Part shown: positions 45,231 through 56,172 of the stretch, one piece after another
Layout: each line of letters opens with the position of its first letter
Numbering within the stretch: the first letter of the stretch is position 1
Position numbers and translations under genes: made by a program
DNA from: Galeruca laticollis
Taxonomy: Eukaryota; Arthropoda; Insecta; Coleoptera; Chrysomelidae
Reading direction: 5' to 3'
DNA length: 64,000 nucleotides
NCBI GenBank assembly: GCA_963921935.1
Contig: OY998185.1
Coordinates: forward strand, 32,766,487 to 32,830,486
The notes under the pieces: generated by a model
Databases searched by the model: none
Seen by the model: the letters and a program-made list of their open reading frames with translations, nothing else
What the model was told of the DNA's origin: nothing

Positions 45231-46520
45231 CAAAAACCTCACTATCAAAAGAGGAAAAACAATCATCAGGAGACTAGTGCTAATGTTTCTGCAGCAGTAG
45301 AGGAACCGTTTGCCTTTATGTGTACTAATGATTCAAATTACGAAGAAAAAGAATCAGGACGTTTTATATTAGACTCTGGTGTGACCAAGTATATTATCAA
45401 CGATTTGGGGCTCTTCACAGAACACAGACAGCTAGCGAAGCCAATTTGCATAACTGTGGCGAAGAAAGGTGCAACCATCGAGGCGACACATATTGGGCAA
45501 GTGGAAATCAACACAACCCTTGGCTACAATGGAACATTGAAGGATGTCCTCTATAGCAGCAGTGTACCTGCCAACCTCATCTCAGTGAGGCGTATCCAGG
45601 ATGTCAGTCGTGTTCACGGAAACTGGCAACGTGGAAATCAAAAGGGGAAGCACGACAATGATAAAAGTAAAGCGCATAAATAATTTGTATATTATTGAGC
45701 TTATGATACAAAATGTGCGAAATACAGCACGGGCCGCAGGCCACTTGGCTGCTGTTAAAAGTATTGACAAAAATATATTGTGGCATGAACGAATGGGCCA
45801 CATGAGTAAAGAAAAATTTTCAAAATTTAAAGAAAATGAACTTGTAAGTGATAATATTTATTTAAACATTATAAAACCCATAAATTCAGTTTGTGAAGCG
45901 TGCATAAGCGGAAAACAAACACGCCTTCCTTTCGCCAAAATAAAAGATAAACGTCATATTAAAAGACTGCTATTTATTGTTCATTCAGACGTATGTGGTC
46001 CAATAACACCATCTACGATAGATGATAAAAATTATTTTGTAAACTTTATAGATGGATATACTCATTATACCGTAAACTATTTAATTTCAAAGAAATCTGG
46101 AGTCTTTACTTATTTTAAAGATTACGCTGCAAAAGGCGAAGCCCATTTTAATACAAAAATATTCAATTTATATTGCGATAACGGTCGAGAATATTTATCT
46201 GGCGAAATGAAGAAGTATTGTAAACAAAAAGGAATAACATATCATCTTACGGTGCCATATACTCCGCAACAAAACGGTGTGGCGGAACGGATGAATCGAA
46301 CTTTAACCGAAAAAGCATGTGCAATGGTATATAGCTCGGGTTTAGACAAACGATTTTGGGGCGAAGCAGTTTTAACTGCAACTTACTTAGTAAATAGGCC
46401 ACCTACTAAAGCCATAAAATTTAATAAAACTCCCTACGAGATGTGGCATGATAGAAAACCGAAATTAAGTATTTTAAAAATATTTGGCTGTACAGGTTAT
46501 GTACATAATAAAACAAAAAA
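45231..46520 (+). pseudogene. copia protease and integrase
   Basis: Protease has the active site FILDSGVTKYI (DSG) at about 45,365. A frameshift near 45,600 separates it from integrase. That domain has an H-H-C-C finger (WHERMGHM ... CEACISGKQ), the catalytic triad in VHSDVCGP, YCDNGREYL and QQNGVAERMNR, and the downstream VNRPPTKAIKFNKTPYEMW. The A-rich run at about 46,508-46,524 carries another frameshift. Confidence 0.88.
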
Positions 46521-48595
46521 AAATTGATAGTAAATCATCTAAGGGAATTTTTGTGGGTTACGTGCTAAATGGATATAAGATTTTTGATTCAGAATCGAAA
46601 AAATTCATAGTTGCACGAGATGTAATTTTTGATGAAATTACATACAAAACATCAAGACAAGAAATCGATGATCAAATAAAAATTGATGGCAAAAATGTAT
46701 CAATAGGCACAGATAATTTATCAGCAGGAGATAATGCTGATAGTGATGCTGGTGATAGAATCTCTCCTGGTAAAACGGATAATGAAACATGCGATCAAAC
46801 CCTTATAAAAAAGGTTGTCCCTGAAAATTGCATTAAAGGTCAAACATCTAAAATAAAGGATGTCCCTGAACATATAAGTACGAACTCAGATAGTTCTGAT
46901 ATAACTCCGTGTAAATTAAGAAAGTTAAATAATAATGCGCAGGATATAAGAAGGAGATTAAAAGCTAAACCAATAATATCTTACGATTGCGAAGAAGAAG
47001 ATGATTTTGAATTTAAAAATTACTTAATAGCTGGTCAAATATTGGAAAATGAAATTCCAAAGTGTTTTCAAGCTAAATGTAAATTTAGAGTTGAATGGGA
47101 AAAAGCCATAAAAGATGAGTTAAAATAATTAGATCAAAATAAAACGTGGACGCTAGTACAAAAGCCAAATAACATAAATATCGTCGACTGCAAATGGGTG
47201 TTTACAATAAAAGGCAATAGTAATGGAAAGTGGGTCAAATATAAAGCTCGCTTGGTAGCGCGCGGATTTAGCCAAAGAAAAATGTTAGATTACGATGAAA
47301 TGTTCGCGCCGGTAGCGCGACTCAGCACTATTAGAGGCTTGCTTGTGTTCGCAAATCAAAATGAGCTGTTAATTCATCAAATGGATGTGATGACAGCATT
47401 TCTGAATGGAACATTAGAAGAAAACATTTACATGAGAGTATCTGACGGTGTTGTAGTTAATGTAAATAATGTTATATGTAAATTAAATAAGTCTTTATAT
47501 GGCTTAAAACAATCTGCTCGATGTTGGTTTGAATGTTTTAATAACGTATTAATTGAAAAAATATTTGTAAATTCAGCAGCAGATAATTGTTTATATTTTT
47601 TAAACAGAGGAAATGTCAATAAAAATATCTACGTAATTTTATATGTGGATGATTTAGTGATTGCAACTAAAGATAACAATACAATGAATAATTCTAAACA
47701 GTTTTTAATGAAACTATTTGATATGGTTGATTCACAAGAGATTAATTATTTTTTGGGTATAAGAATAAGCAGATCAAACTCAGAAATTTCACTTGATCAA
47801 ACAACGTATTTAAAGTCTGTATTACAAAAATATAATATGAGTAATTGCAACCCCGTCAGTACACCATTACCAGTAAAATTAAACTATACCGCATTAAATT
47901 CAGAGGATAGTTATTATGCACCTTGTAGAAATGTAATTGGCTGTTTAATGTACGCAATGCTGTGCACACATCCCGATCTGTGTACAGCGGTAAATTTACT
48001 AAGTAGGTACCAAACTAAAAATAATAAAGAATTATGGTTATGCTTAAAGCGGGTATTAATATATGTAAAAGGAACGATTAATATTAAATTGGTATATAGA
48101 AGAATTGACAATTATGCACAAATATTAACAGGGTATGTTGATGCTGATTGGGCAAATAATGAAGTTGATCGCCGAAGTACAACGGGCTGTTTATTTAAAC
48201 TGTATGACAATTGTATAGTAACTTGGATTATACGGCGACAGAATTCGGTTGCAGCGTCGTCAACCGAAGCGGAATATATGGTCGTTTCTGAGGCTGTAAA
48301 AGAAGCCCTATGGCTAAGATCTTTATTTGTCAGTATTAATGTCAATATGTTTAAACCAATAATTCTATATGAAGACAACCAAAGTTGTATAGCAATGTCA
48401 AATAATCCCGTAAGTCACAAACGTTGTAAACATATCGACATCAAATACCATTTTACGAGGGAACAAGTAGAGAACAAGATGATCAGTTTGAAATATTTGT
48501 CCACAGGTAATCAAGAAGCTGATTTGTTGACAAAGTCGTTGCCATCACAGCAGTTCAAGGAACTGAGAAAGAAAATGGGATTAGAAGAAAAATAA
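46521..48595 (+). pseudogene. copia linker, reverse transcriptase and RNase H
   Basis: The linker (SSKGIFVGYVLNGYKIFD ...) ends at a TAA at 47,126. From 47,129 to 48,595 the frame is open. The RT has KYKARLVARGFSQ, the MDVMTAFLNGTL block, LNKSLYGLKQSARCW and the active site LYVDDLVIA (about 47,640-47,665). RNase H has GYVDADWAN, SSTEAEYM and YEDNQSCIAM, then KHIDIKYHF near the end. The RT-RNase H part could still be translated as a separate frame, but the polyprotein is dead. Confidence 0.9.
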
Positions 48596-48763
48596 TGTTC
48601 ACATTATAAAATTCTTTTTATTACTGATTTAGAAATTTAAGTGTTAATGATCTGGTTAGGTTTTGTGGGGCTTTTCTAACCCAAGCAACAGATGTTGGAT
48701 CATTGTGAATTTCCCAGAAAGCTGTAAAGTAATAAAATTTTCCTCATATATTTTTTGAGGGGG

Positions 48764-49022
48764 TGTATTGGTTATTAAGAAAAAATTATATTCAGATATT
48801 TAGATAGTTTATCCTAAATGGACTCGCCTATCTAAAAGCCGAGTCAGGAGTTTTACAAATAACGTATCGTGTTTAGTTTTCTTTAAATATGACTGTAACT
48901 AATATTCAATATAGTTAGTCGTTGCGAAGTAGTCCTAGAAAGACTTACAAATTACGGCTCGAAGTAAATAAAACTATTTAGACTTTTTATCTGTGTTCCA
49001 CTGAGATCCATTATACCTTTCA
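48764..49022 (+). repeat. 3' LTR of the copia element
   Basis: Starts TGTATTGGTT directly after the purine tract TTTTGAGGGGG and ends TTTCA. Confidence 0.9.
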
Positions 49023-49599
49023 TTAAAAATAATATAAGATATGTTATTGTTCAAAACGTAATACCATCTCATAGAAAATGGACTGAATATTTGACATGAT
49101 TACAAAATGCTATACTAGAATGACACACGTAATAAAATTAATAATGCACTAGAGCAATAAAGAACTAGTTTTTCCACTAAATAGAGTTCAATAAAGTTTG
49201 GTTTTTTGCATGAACGTAGAAAAATACCATGTTTCAACGTTATAAATACGTTAGAAAAACAATCAATGTGCCAACAATAAAAATTCAACAAGTAACATAA
49301 AACTGATTATATACTAATGCCCGTATTCAACAAGCGTCGTTCAATTTTAACAAGAGAAGGCGTTAAATATAACGAAGCGTAATATTGCATATTCCCTACA
49401 ATAACAATTTTGAATGGTAAGCTACAACTACGCCATTTTGCATCAACCATGCTTTGTAGATTTAGACGATTGTAGTAAACTAAAACGTTACTTACCCTGA
49501 ACAGATAGAAATTTTACAACAACGACAACAATAATAACCCACACACCGTTCTCACCAAAATTTAACAGCTATGTTACATAAATTATTGTAAATTTGTGT

Positions 49600-50918
49600 G
49601 CAAACCTACTAACTTCGACTTGTATAAGGAACGAATGCCGGCAATTTCGTTATGTCGCATGCGCGGTACGTCAAAAACTATACGAGTAAGCCAAGTTTAT
49701 ATCACTCAAAATGGTATAAATAATGTTAAGAATACTACGTTAAAATAACGGACATAAAAAGCGTTTTTGTAAATGCATATGAGTTCAATCGAATCGTTGT
49801 TTTCGAATTTGAAAAAGCATTGTGAAAACAACATATTATAAACATTCACTGGATCACATTGTATATCACGGAAAATAGTATAAATAATGTTGAAAATATT
49901 ACGTTAAAATAACGGGATTAGAAAGTGATTTGTAAATGCATATAGGTTCAATTAAGTCGTTGTTTTCAAATTTGAAAAAGCGTTGTATATACAACGTGTT
50001 GAAAAACATTACTGTATAACCGTTTATATCACGCGAAATAGTATAAATAATGTTAAAAATACTACGGTAAAATAACGGGAATTAAAAGCGTTTTTGTAAA
50101 TGCATATGAGTTCAATTAATTCGTTGTTTTCAAATTTGAAAAACCGTTGTGTATACAACGTGGTAAAAACATTGCTGTTAATCTATTTATATCACGCTAA
50201 ATAGTATGAATAATGTTAAAAATGCTACGTTGAAATAACGGGCATAAAAAGCGTTTTTGTAAATGCATATGAGTTCAATCGAGTCGTTGTTTTCAAATTT
50301 AAAAAAGCATTGTGAAAACAACATATTATAAACATTTACTGGATGACATTGTATATCACGGAATATAGTATAAATAATGTTGAAAATATAACTTTAAATT
50401 ACCGGAATTAGAAACCGATTTTGTAAATCAATATGAGTTCAATTAAGTCGTTGTTTTCAGATTTGAAAAAGCGTTTTATATATAACATGTTAAAAACATT
50501 ACGGTATAACCGTCTATATCACGCGAAATAGTATAAATAATGTTGAAAATACTACGTTAAAATAACGGACATAAAAAGCATTTTTGTGAATACATTTGAG
50601 TTCAATTGAGTCGTTGTTTTCAAATTTAAAAAAGCGTTGTTTATACAACGTGTTAAAAACATTTCTGTATAACCGTCTATATCTCGCGAAATGGTATAAA
50701 TAATGTTAAAAAATACAACGTCGAAATAATGGCCATAAAAACCGTTTTCGAAAATACATGTGGGTTAAGCTGAGTCGTTGTTTTCAAATTTGAAAGAACG
50801 TTTGGAATATAACGTTTCGAATTCAACCAATTTGTCAACGTTGAAAATTCAACGAGTAACGTTGAAATAACATTAAAACGTTTTAAAAACGTTTTTTTAC
50901 GTAGGTGTGTTTATTGGG
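49600..50918. repeat. Right subterminal tandem array, seven about 163-bp units
   Basis: The landmark gtataaataatgtt (one copy gtatgaataatgtt) recurs at about 49,714, 49,878, 50,041, 50,203, 50,368, 50,531 and 50,694, a steady period of 162-165 bp. Each unit also carries gcatatgagttcaat and tcgttgttttcaaatttgaa, with ACGTT or AACG motifs. The array ends in the inverted terminus at 50,918. The unit is not related to the left-side unit beyond the short motif. Confidence 0.9.
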
Positions 50919-51790
50919 TAGCAACTGATTACACCTGCTTTGATTGGGTTTTTGTAGTGAATCTGGGGTTTGCTTAACTTTGACAGTAATTGTTTAAATT
51001 GGGCATAACCCGGAAATAATTTCCCTTAATTAGGTATTGATAGTGCCAGATTTGAGTGGTTTTGTAGTGAATCTGCGCTTTGAGGTTTTGAAGGTTATTG
51101 TTTTATTAGTCTTAAGTGGTAAACAACTCACCGTATTTTGTTGAGCAGTGTTACATCTTGAACTGAAGTTTTAATAGTGGAGACAGACACAATGTTCATT
51201 GGTTTGTCTGCCTTGTTTTTTTTCCTTTCCAGATAGCAAGTGAATAATAATATCCTTCATATTTGTATTATTGATTGATTGAAAATTGTAGTATTGAAAA
51301 GTTTATCTGGTAATCTATTGTAAAATATTTGTAGTTTATGTATGTATTTATTGTAAATTTCAAGGTAAGTTACATATTGGGTCACACTTTAGTGTCAGAA
51401 CAGTAGTTGAATTCTTAGATATTTCACTTTGTGGTAAGTTTATCTGACTTTTGACGATTGTATGCTGGATTGTGGGTTCGAACCTTAGCAGGTCGATGTT
51501 TTGGAACTGGCACCGTGGGCTCGTGAACTCCTGTATTTTGGAATCAGTTTTGAGGAAGGAGCGTTGCGTTGGTTCGAGAAGTACACTTGGAGGAAACTCT
51601 TTGGGTTGGAGGTATTGTCTGGACTAATAGAGACATTCGAACATCGGTATCTGAATTTGGGTTTCAAATTCCTCATTAGGTTTCAGTTGGAGGGAGGCCA
51701 CTTGCGGTACAGGTGGGTCTAAGAAGAATTTTTGTTCCGCTAGGTTGGAAATTTGTTTGCTGCTTGCATTGCTTGTCAGCTGAACTTAGA
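50919..51790. other. Noncoding, possible 5' untranslated region of the third gypsy element
   Basis: No gene seen. The phrase ttttgtagtgaatctg occurs twice (50,949 and 51,061). A tRNA T-arm-like gggttcgaacc lies at about 51,475-51,485, but no tRNA cloverleaf can be built around it. Confidence 0.4.
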
Positions 51791-51792
51791 AA

Positions 51793-53270
51793 ATGTCTCG
51801 TAGGTTTGTACTTATTCGACTGGTTCAGGATGAGCTTGTGTATGAATTGACAGTACGCGGTATTGCGAGTGGCACGGTGTCTGAGATGCGGCGTAGTTTA
51901 GCTTAAGCGTGGCAGGTGGAGAAGCATAGATCCGCCAGATTATCCGTATAAAGCTGCGAAGATTCGAGTGCAGTAGAGAATAAGTTAGATCAGATTGAGT
52001 CCAGTGTAGAAGTGTTCAATGAAACTCGTCTGAGTGGTGATTTTCAGAAATTACAGTCAGTATATGTCATAGGTCAGTTGGAACGTGTGACTAATTTCGG
52101 AACAGGTGATGCTGGTGTTCGACAAAGGGCAAAAGTAGATGAATTATTGTCCAAGGCACCCTCTGTATTTAAATCGTTGGGTAAAAAGGCCCAGTTAGAA
52201 ATTATTTCTCAACCTGGACCATCTTTTACAAATTTGTCAGTAATCCGTAGGTCGACTCTCAATGAAATAAGGCTACCTCATAATCCCGGTAATGTGTCAA
52301 GGAACTTGTCTAGTATTTAGACGATCTTGCTCAGTAAGTGGGATTTAGTATTTTCTAGAGATTCCAAAGGTATTTCATTATCGAGAATCCTGAAAAAGGT
52401 GGAAGAGTATCGAGTATCTCGTAATGTGGATAAGGACATTTTGTTGGCTAGTGCGATCGACTTATTTTCTGGTAGGGCTTATCAATTTTAGTTAGCTTAT
52501 TGAGAAGAGGGACGAATTCGTGGATCTATTATGGAAAAAGTATTTATCAGTAGATTATAATGAAAAACTGTTCGAGGATATTAAATATAGAACTCAGGAT
52601 CCTGATGAAAGTATGGGAATTTACTTGGCTGTGATGTCTGGTTATTTTGAAAGGTTGACTTGTCCCTCAGAAGAAACTAAACTTAAAATATTGTTAAGGG
52701 ATATCACGCCTTACTTCCAACATCATCTCGGACTTGTGGAAACTAACAGCGTGCGTGAGTTATTGGCTTTGGGTTGTAAATTGGAGGATAGGAATTCGGC
52801 TATCGAGAATTACAGTGTACCATTGAGGGAACTTAATTGTATGGAGCCAAACCCTGGCTCATATGTCATCGCATGTGGAACCTGTGTCTGACATTGGAAT
52901 TCTATCTCTATCTACTTCGTCATCTATTCCTAAAGTTCATGAGATCGTTTGTATCTATTTTAAGCAGCCAGATCATCGGGACGTAGCGTGTCGTAGTAAT
53001 AGGAAAATTTGCTTCAGATATAAGAAAGGAGGGTTCACGGTTAGGACTTGTGCTGATTGCTCTTCCAGAATAAGCCAGTGTAAACAAACCGAGTCTTGCT
53101 CGAATGCTTGGATAGAGTGCGTCAGTGCAAACCCACCACCGGTCAGTAATTTTCGTGCCGTCATAGAAAATGTGTTGGATCATGCCGTGTCACGGTCTAA
53201 ATTGATCATTAAGTTTTGGCTAGACGCTCCTTCGAATAACTTCTCTATATCGACTACGTCGCAATCATAA
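51793..53270 (+). pseudogene. Gag of the third gypsy element
   Basis: The ATG at 51,793 begins MSRRFVLIRLVQDELVYELT followed by VRGIASGTVSEMRRSLA, a helix-loop-helix resembling the SAP-like N-termini seen in the other gypsy Gags here. Stops and frameshifts follow. Recognisable parts are a spacer (QIESSVEVFNETRLSGDFQK), a capsid-like region (DLLWKKYLSVDYNEKLFEDI, YRTQDPDESMGIYLAVMSGY) and two CCHC knuckles near 52,950-53,080, each with one Cys changed (VCIYFKQPDHRDVAC, CFRYKKGGFTVRTC). Confidence 0.75.
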
Positions 53271-56165
53271 TATTTAAATATTTCCTCTATCAAAATTAAG
53301 TTACTACTGTGTTTATTATGGTAATTATCGTCACCTTCACCATATTAGCAAGGTTGTTTCAGTGTTGACGTTTTTTTTATCAAAAGGTTAACTCCAATTG
53401 TTATTCTATTTTATTTAATTAAAATACCTCACAATTACATTAATTTTAGAGTTCCGTTAACGCATTGTTTATATTTGAGTTTCGATTTTTATTTTTCTGT
53501 AACTACTTTTCTTTTAATATTATTTTTGTCAATAGAATATTGTTGGTAACTAAAGATTATCAATTGTTGACTTTATTAACCTCTTTCATATTATTTAGCA
53601 AACTCACCGATGAACTAATCCATATCTAATGTATATTTTGTATATTATATTGTTATTTGTCCTTGTTAGCACATCCATGGTTGTTTCCAGGGGGTAATTC
53701 GAAAAATCTCTTGTGAATAGCTGGGATGTGTTATTTGTAAACTTCTCTATGTGGTAATCGGCACTAACATTCTCTATTGATATGTATATTAGGCTATTTA
53801 GTCTGAAATTGGGAAGATACAAATGATATTGACAAAAATTATAGTTGTTTTGGTTGATAGTTTGAGTGTATCGACTTTTGATTGTCTTCACTTCTGGTTT
53901 TTAGGTTACTGACCTGATAATTCCGGTGGGTTTTGTTCTGTTTCACTTCCTTTTCCAGTACTTAAGTTGATATTTGATAATTCTTATTTCTTAATTAAAT
54001 TCAGACCTATGACGAACACTTCGTTTTAATTTCTGGGACAACATTGGAATAAACACTTGGTGGAGGAAACTTTTATATCACTTTTCTCCCTGGTTAACAA
54101 CTCCGGTTATTGAGCACTTGTTTTGTCCAGGAGTGCACAATATTCGAGTAAACAATCCTAAGTATGTTTATTCATAACAAAATATATTGTTTATATCGGT
54201 TCTACTTGTCGTGATGGTGTGCGCTATGAACACATGTTCTTCCTTCTGCTCATACACTGGCTTAGTACTATTAGGAACACAGTTGCCGATTGTTATTGAA
54301 TTTATCGAAAATCCATGCATTTTATAGTTCATTCCTTAATCTAATTCAGTTGAATGTCCATCTGATTTATTCTGGTTGTTAGCCGAAAATTAAGTTTGGC
54401 ATCGGAGTTTAGTTTTACGCATGTGGTATTTTGGCAACGATCCTAGTGCGAAATTTGGGAAACTCTCTTTCTTTTTCCGGCCATCTTTTACCACAGAAAG
54501 CAATATTGAAGAGTGGTTAGAGATTTCAATCTAAAATTTTATTATCCAGTTTGTATGGGATTTGATTGAAACTCTATATAATTAATCTCCATCTATCAAT
54601 TCAGTTAGCTTATCTTTCATTTATCTTGGCTATTTTCTGAATTTTTTGAGGAGATTTTATTGATACTACTACGTAGGATTTTTTTTTGCCGTTCTTCAGG
54701 TAAGCTATTCAAATTTTATAACTGAAGAGTAATTTTCTCGATTCTGCTTGTTATGCTAAATTTAGCGTTTTATTTATTTTGCTTTTTTCCTATTAGAATT
54801 CTATGGTGGATAATCGAATCACGTTTTCTGGACTTGTCGATTTTATTCCAGACACTCAGTGGTTACACCCCGTCTTTGACTTGGATACCGTATTTAGTTG
54901 TTTCGTTGTTGAATTGTTTGGACAAGCGCAAGCATACTATATAAAAAAAAACCCTGCTGGCCAGAGGTGAGTTAAGTTTTTTTAATGATTATTGTTTACC
55001 ACTTTTTCAATTTTGCTAATTGATTTGAGTTTAAATTGACGTGATATTTGATTTCTTGATTAATGTTTGTTTCTCAGTTGACAATATGGAATAGTTTTAT
55101 TGTTGTTTCATATTTTTCAACGACTTCATGGGCGGGGGGTCAATGTTTTCGTAAACCTTTTATTTCCTTTTTTTTTCACAAATGGGGTTCAAGTAATTTG
55201 TGTAATGTAATGATCTATGGGTTTTGGACTTCTTTTAACTTATGTGTTTATAATCACAATGCTCCAATTTTCTTATTTTCCGTGATTATTCCATTTAACT
55301 TTTTGAGTATAATTAAGTAATTCGATAATTCATTTTATACAATTATTATGTAAGTATCCTCCGTTTCCCTGTATCTTGTGTTGAGACACTAGAGATTTTC
55401 TATGTTTTCCTCTCTAGGGTTTTTTTTTGGCGGAAAATTGCCTGGACATTGACTGCAAACCCAGTGCTACACGCCCTCAAGTTTCCCACAATTCAGCGAT
55501 TCTCAGGGACAATCGGAAATCAGCGAAGTCTACCTTATTATGAGTCTTTGTTTGTTGCGTACTGTTTATGTTCCTTTTTTTTAATTTTCTAGTGGGCCAG
55601 TCGAGGCCATAGTTATTATTGCGCACTCGTCATTTTACTTTAAGCTAATTATTAAAGTTAAGTTAACTTGTTGAACACGTGATCACGTTGCGGTTTATAG
55701 CTTCAAAGATATTATTATAATAAAAACAAAAAAACTTATTGTAACTTTAACACCTATATATTCTTTATTTCTATGTTTCTTACCATTTTTTTTATTATTA
55801 TTAAATTGGTGACCTTTTAAGAGACTGTGTTTTACTTGGCAGACTGTCCAGGAGGCATAAGTTACTTTGATTTGGCTGGTAGAGTATCGGCCAGTTCGTG
55901 ATCACCTAGAGACTTCCGGTTTAGTCGGTAAACCGGTGGCGCCGAACCTACTTACAGTATACTCCCTAGCCGGTGTTGCTCGCACCTTTTTTTAAACCAC
56001 TGGCCAGTACTATACCATAGCCTATTGTTTCTGCTAATTTGCCTTTAGTCTAAATTCACTTTCGTTTCTAAATTTTGTTAAAAAATATATATATATATAT
56101 ATATAAAAGAACAGTTGGTCTTCATACCACCTGTAGAAATTTCAGAAAAGAAAACTTATCAATAA
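53271..56165. other. 2.9-kb noncoding stretch between gag and protease
   Basis: In gypsy elements gag and protease adjoin, so this DNA is either inserted or marks a junction of two copies. It is T-rich and uncoded. Near its end, about 55,940, tggcgccgaacc resembles a primer site, preceded by sequence that could be an LTR 3' part (gccagttcgtgatcacc ... ggtaaaccgg). That would fit a second, gag-less copy starting here. A (TA)n tract is at 56,085-56,104. No target duplication could be identified. Confidence 0.45.
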
Positions 56166-56172
56166 ATAGTGC

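Larger units (their letters stand above)
44132..49025 (+). mobile_element. Ty1/copia LTR retrotransposon, nested, inactive
   Basis: A 4.9-kb plus-strand element with two LTRs of about 260 bp (roughly 97% identical by eye), a half-tRNA primer site, one gag-pol frame broken by stops and frameshifts, and a G-rich polypurine tract before the 3' LTR. Integrase precedes RT, the copia order. The flanks share TTAAAAA, consistent with a short target duplication. It lies wholly inside the 37,350-50,918 element and so inserted later. Confidence 0.92.
37350..50918. mobile_element. Candidate 13.6-kb DNA element with CCCAATAAACACAC termini and subterminal arrays
   Basis: The left end reads CCCAATAAACACAC followed by aaacgttttaaaaacgt. 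The right end is the exact inverted CCCAATAAACACAC, with aacgttttaaaaacgtttt just inside. Both ends lead into tandem arrays dense in AACGT/ACGTT motifs but made of different units. Flanking 8-mers are ATTCAACT (left) and TAGCAACT (right), a possible imperfect target duplication. The interior has no transposase I can recognise; it contains hairpin repeats, unassigned sequence and a nested copia element (44,132-49,025). Length without copia is about 8.7 kb. The architecture resembles foldback or Galileo-type elements, but the termini match no superfamily I can name. It could be non-autonomous. Confidence 0.6.

Noticed and set aside
37350..50918. Interpretation as a Maverick/Polinton
   Set aside because: No DNA polymerase B, retrovirus-type integrase, ATPase or capsid genes are present, and the flanks do not show a 6-bp duplication.
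51465..51495. tRNA-like T-arm (gggttcgaacc)
   Set aside because: No acceptor, D or anticodon arms can be folded around it; taken as a chance match.
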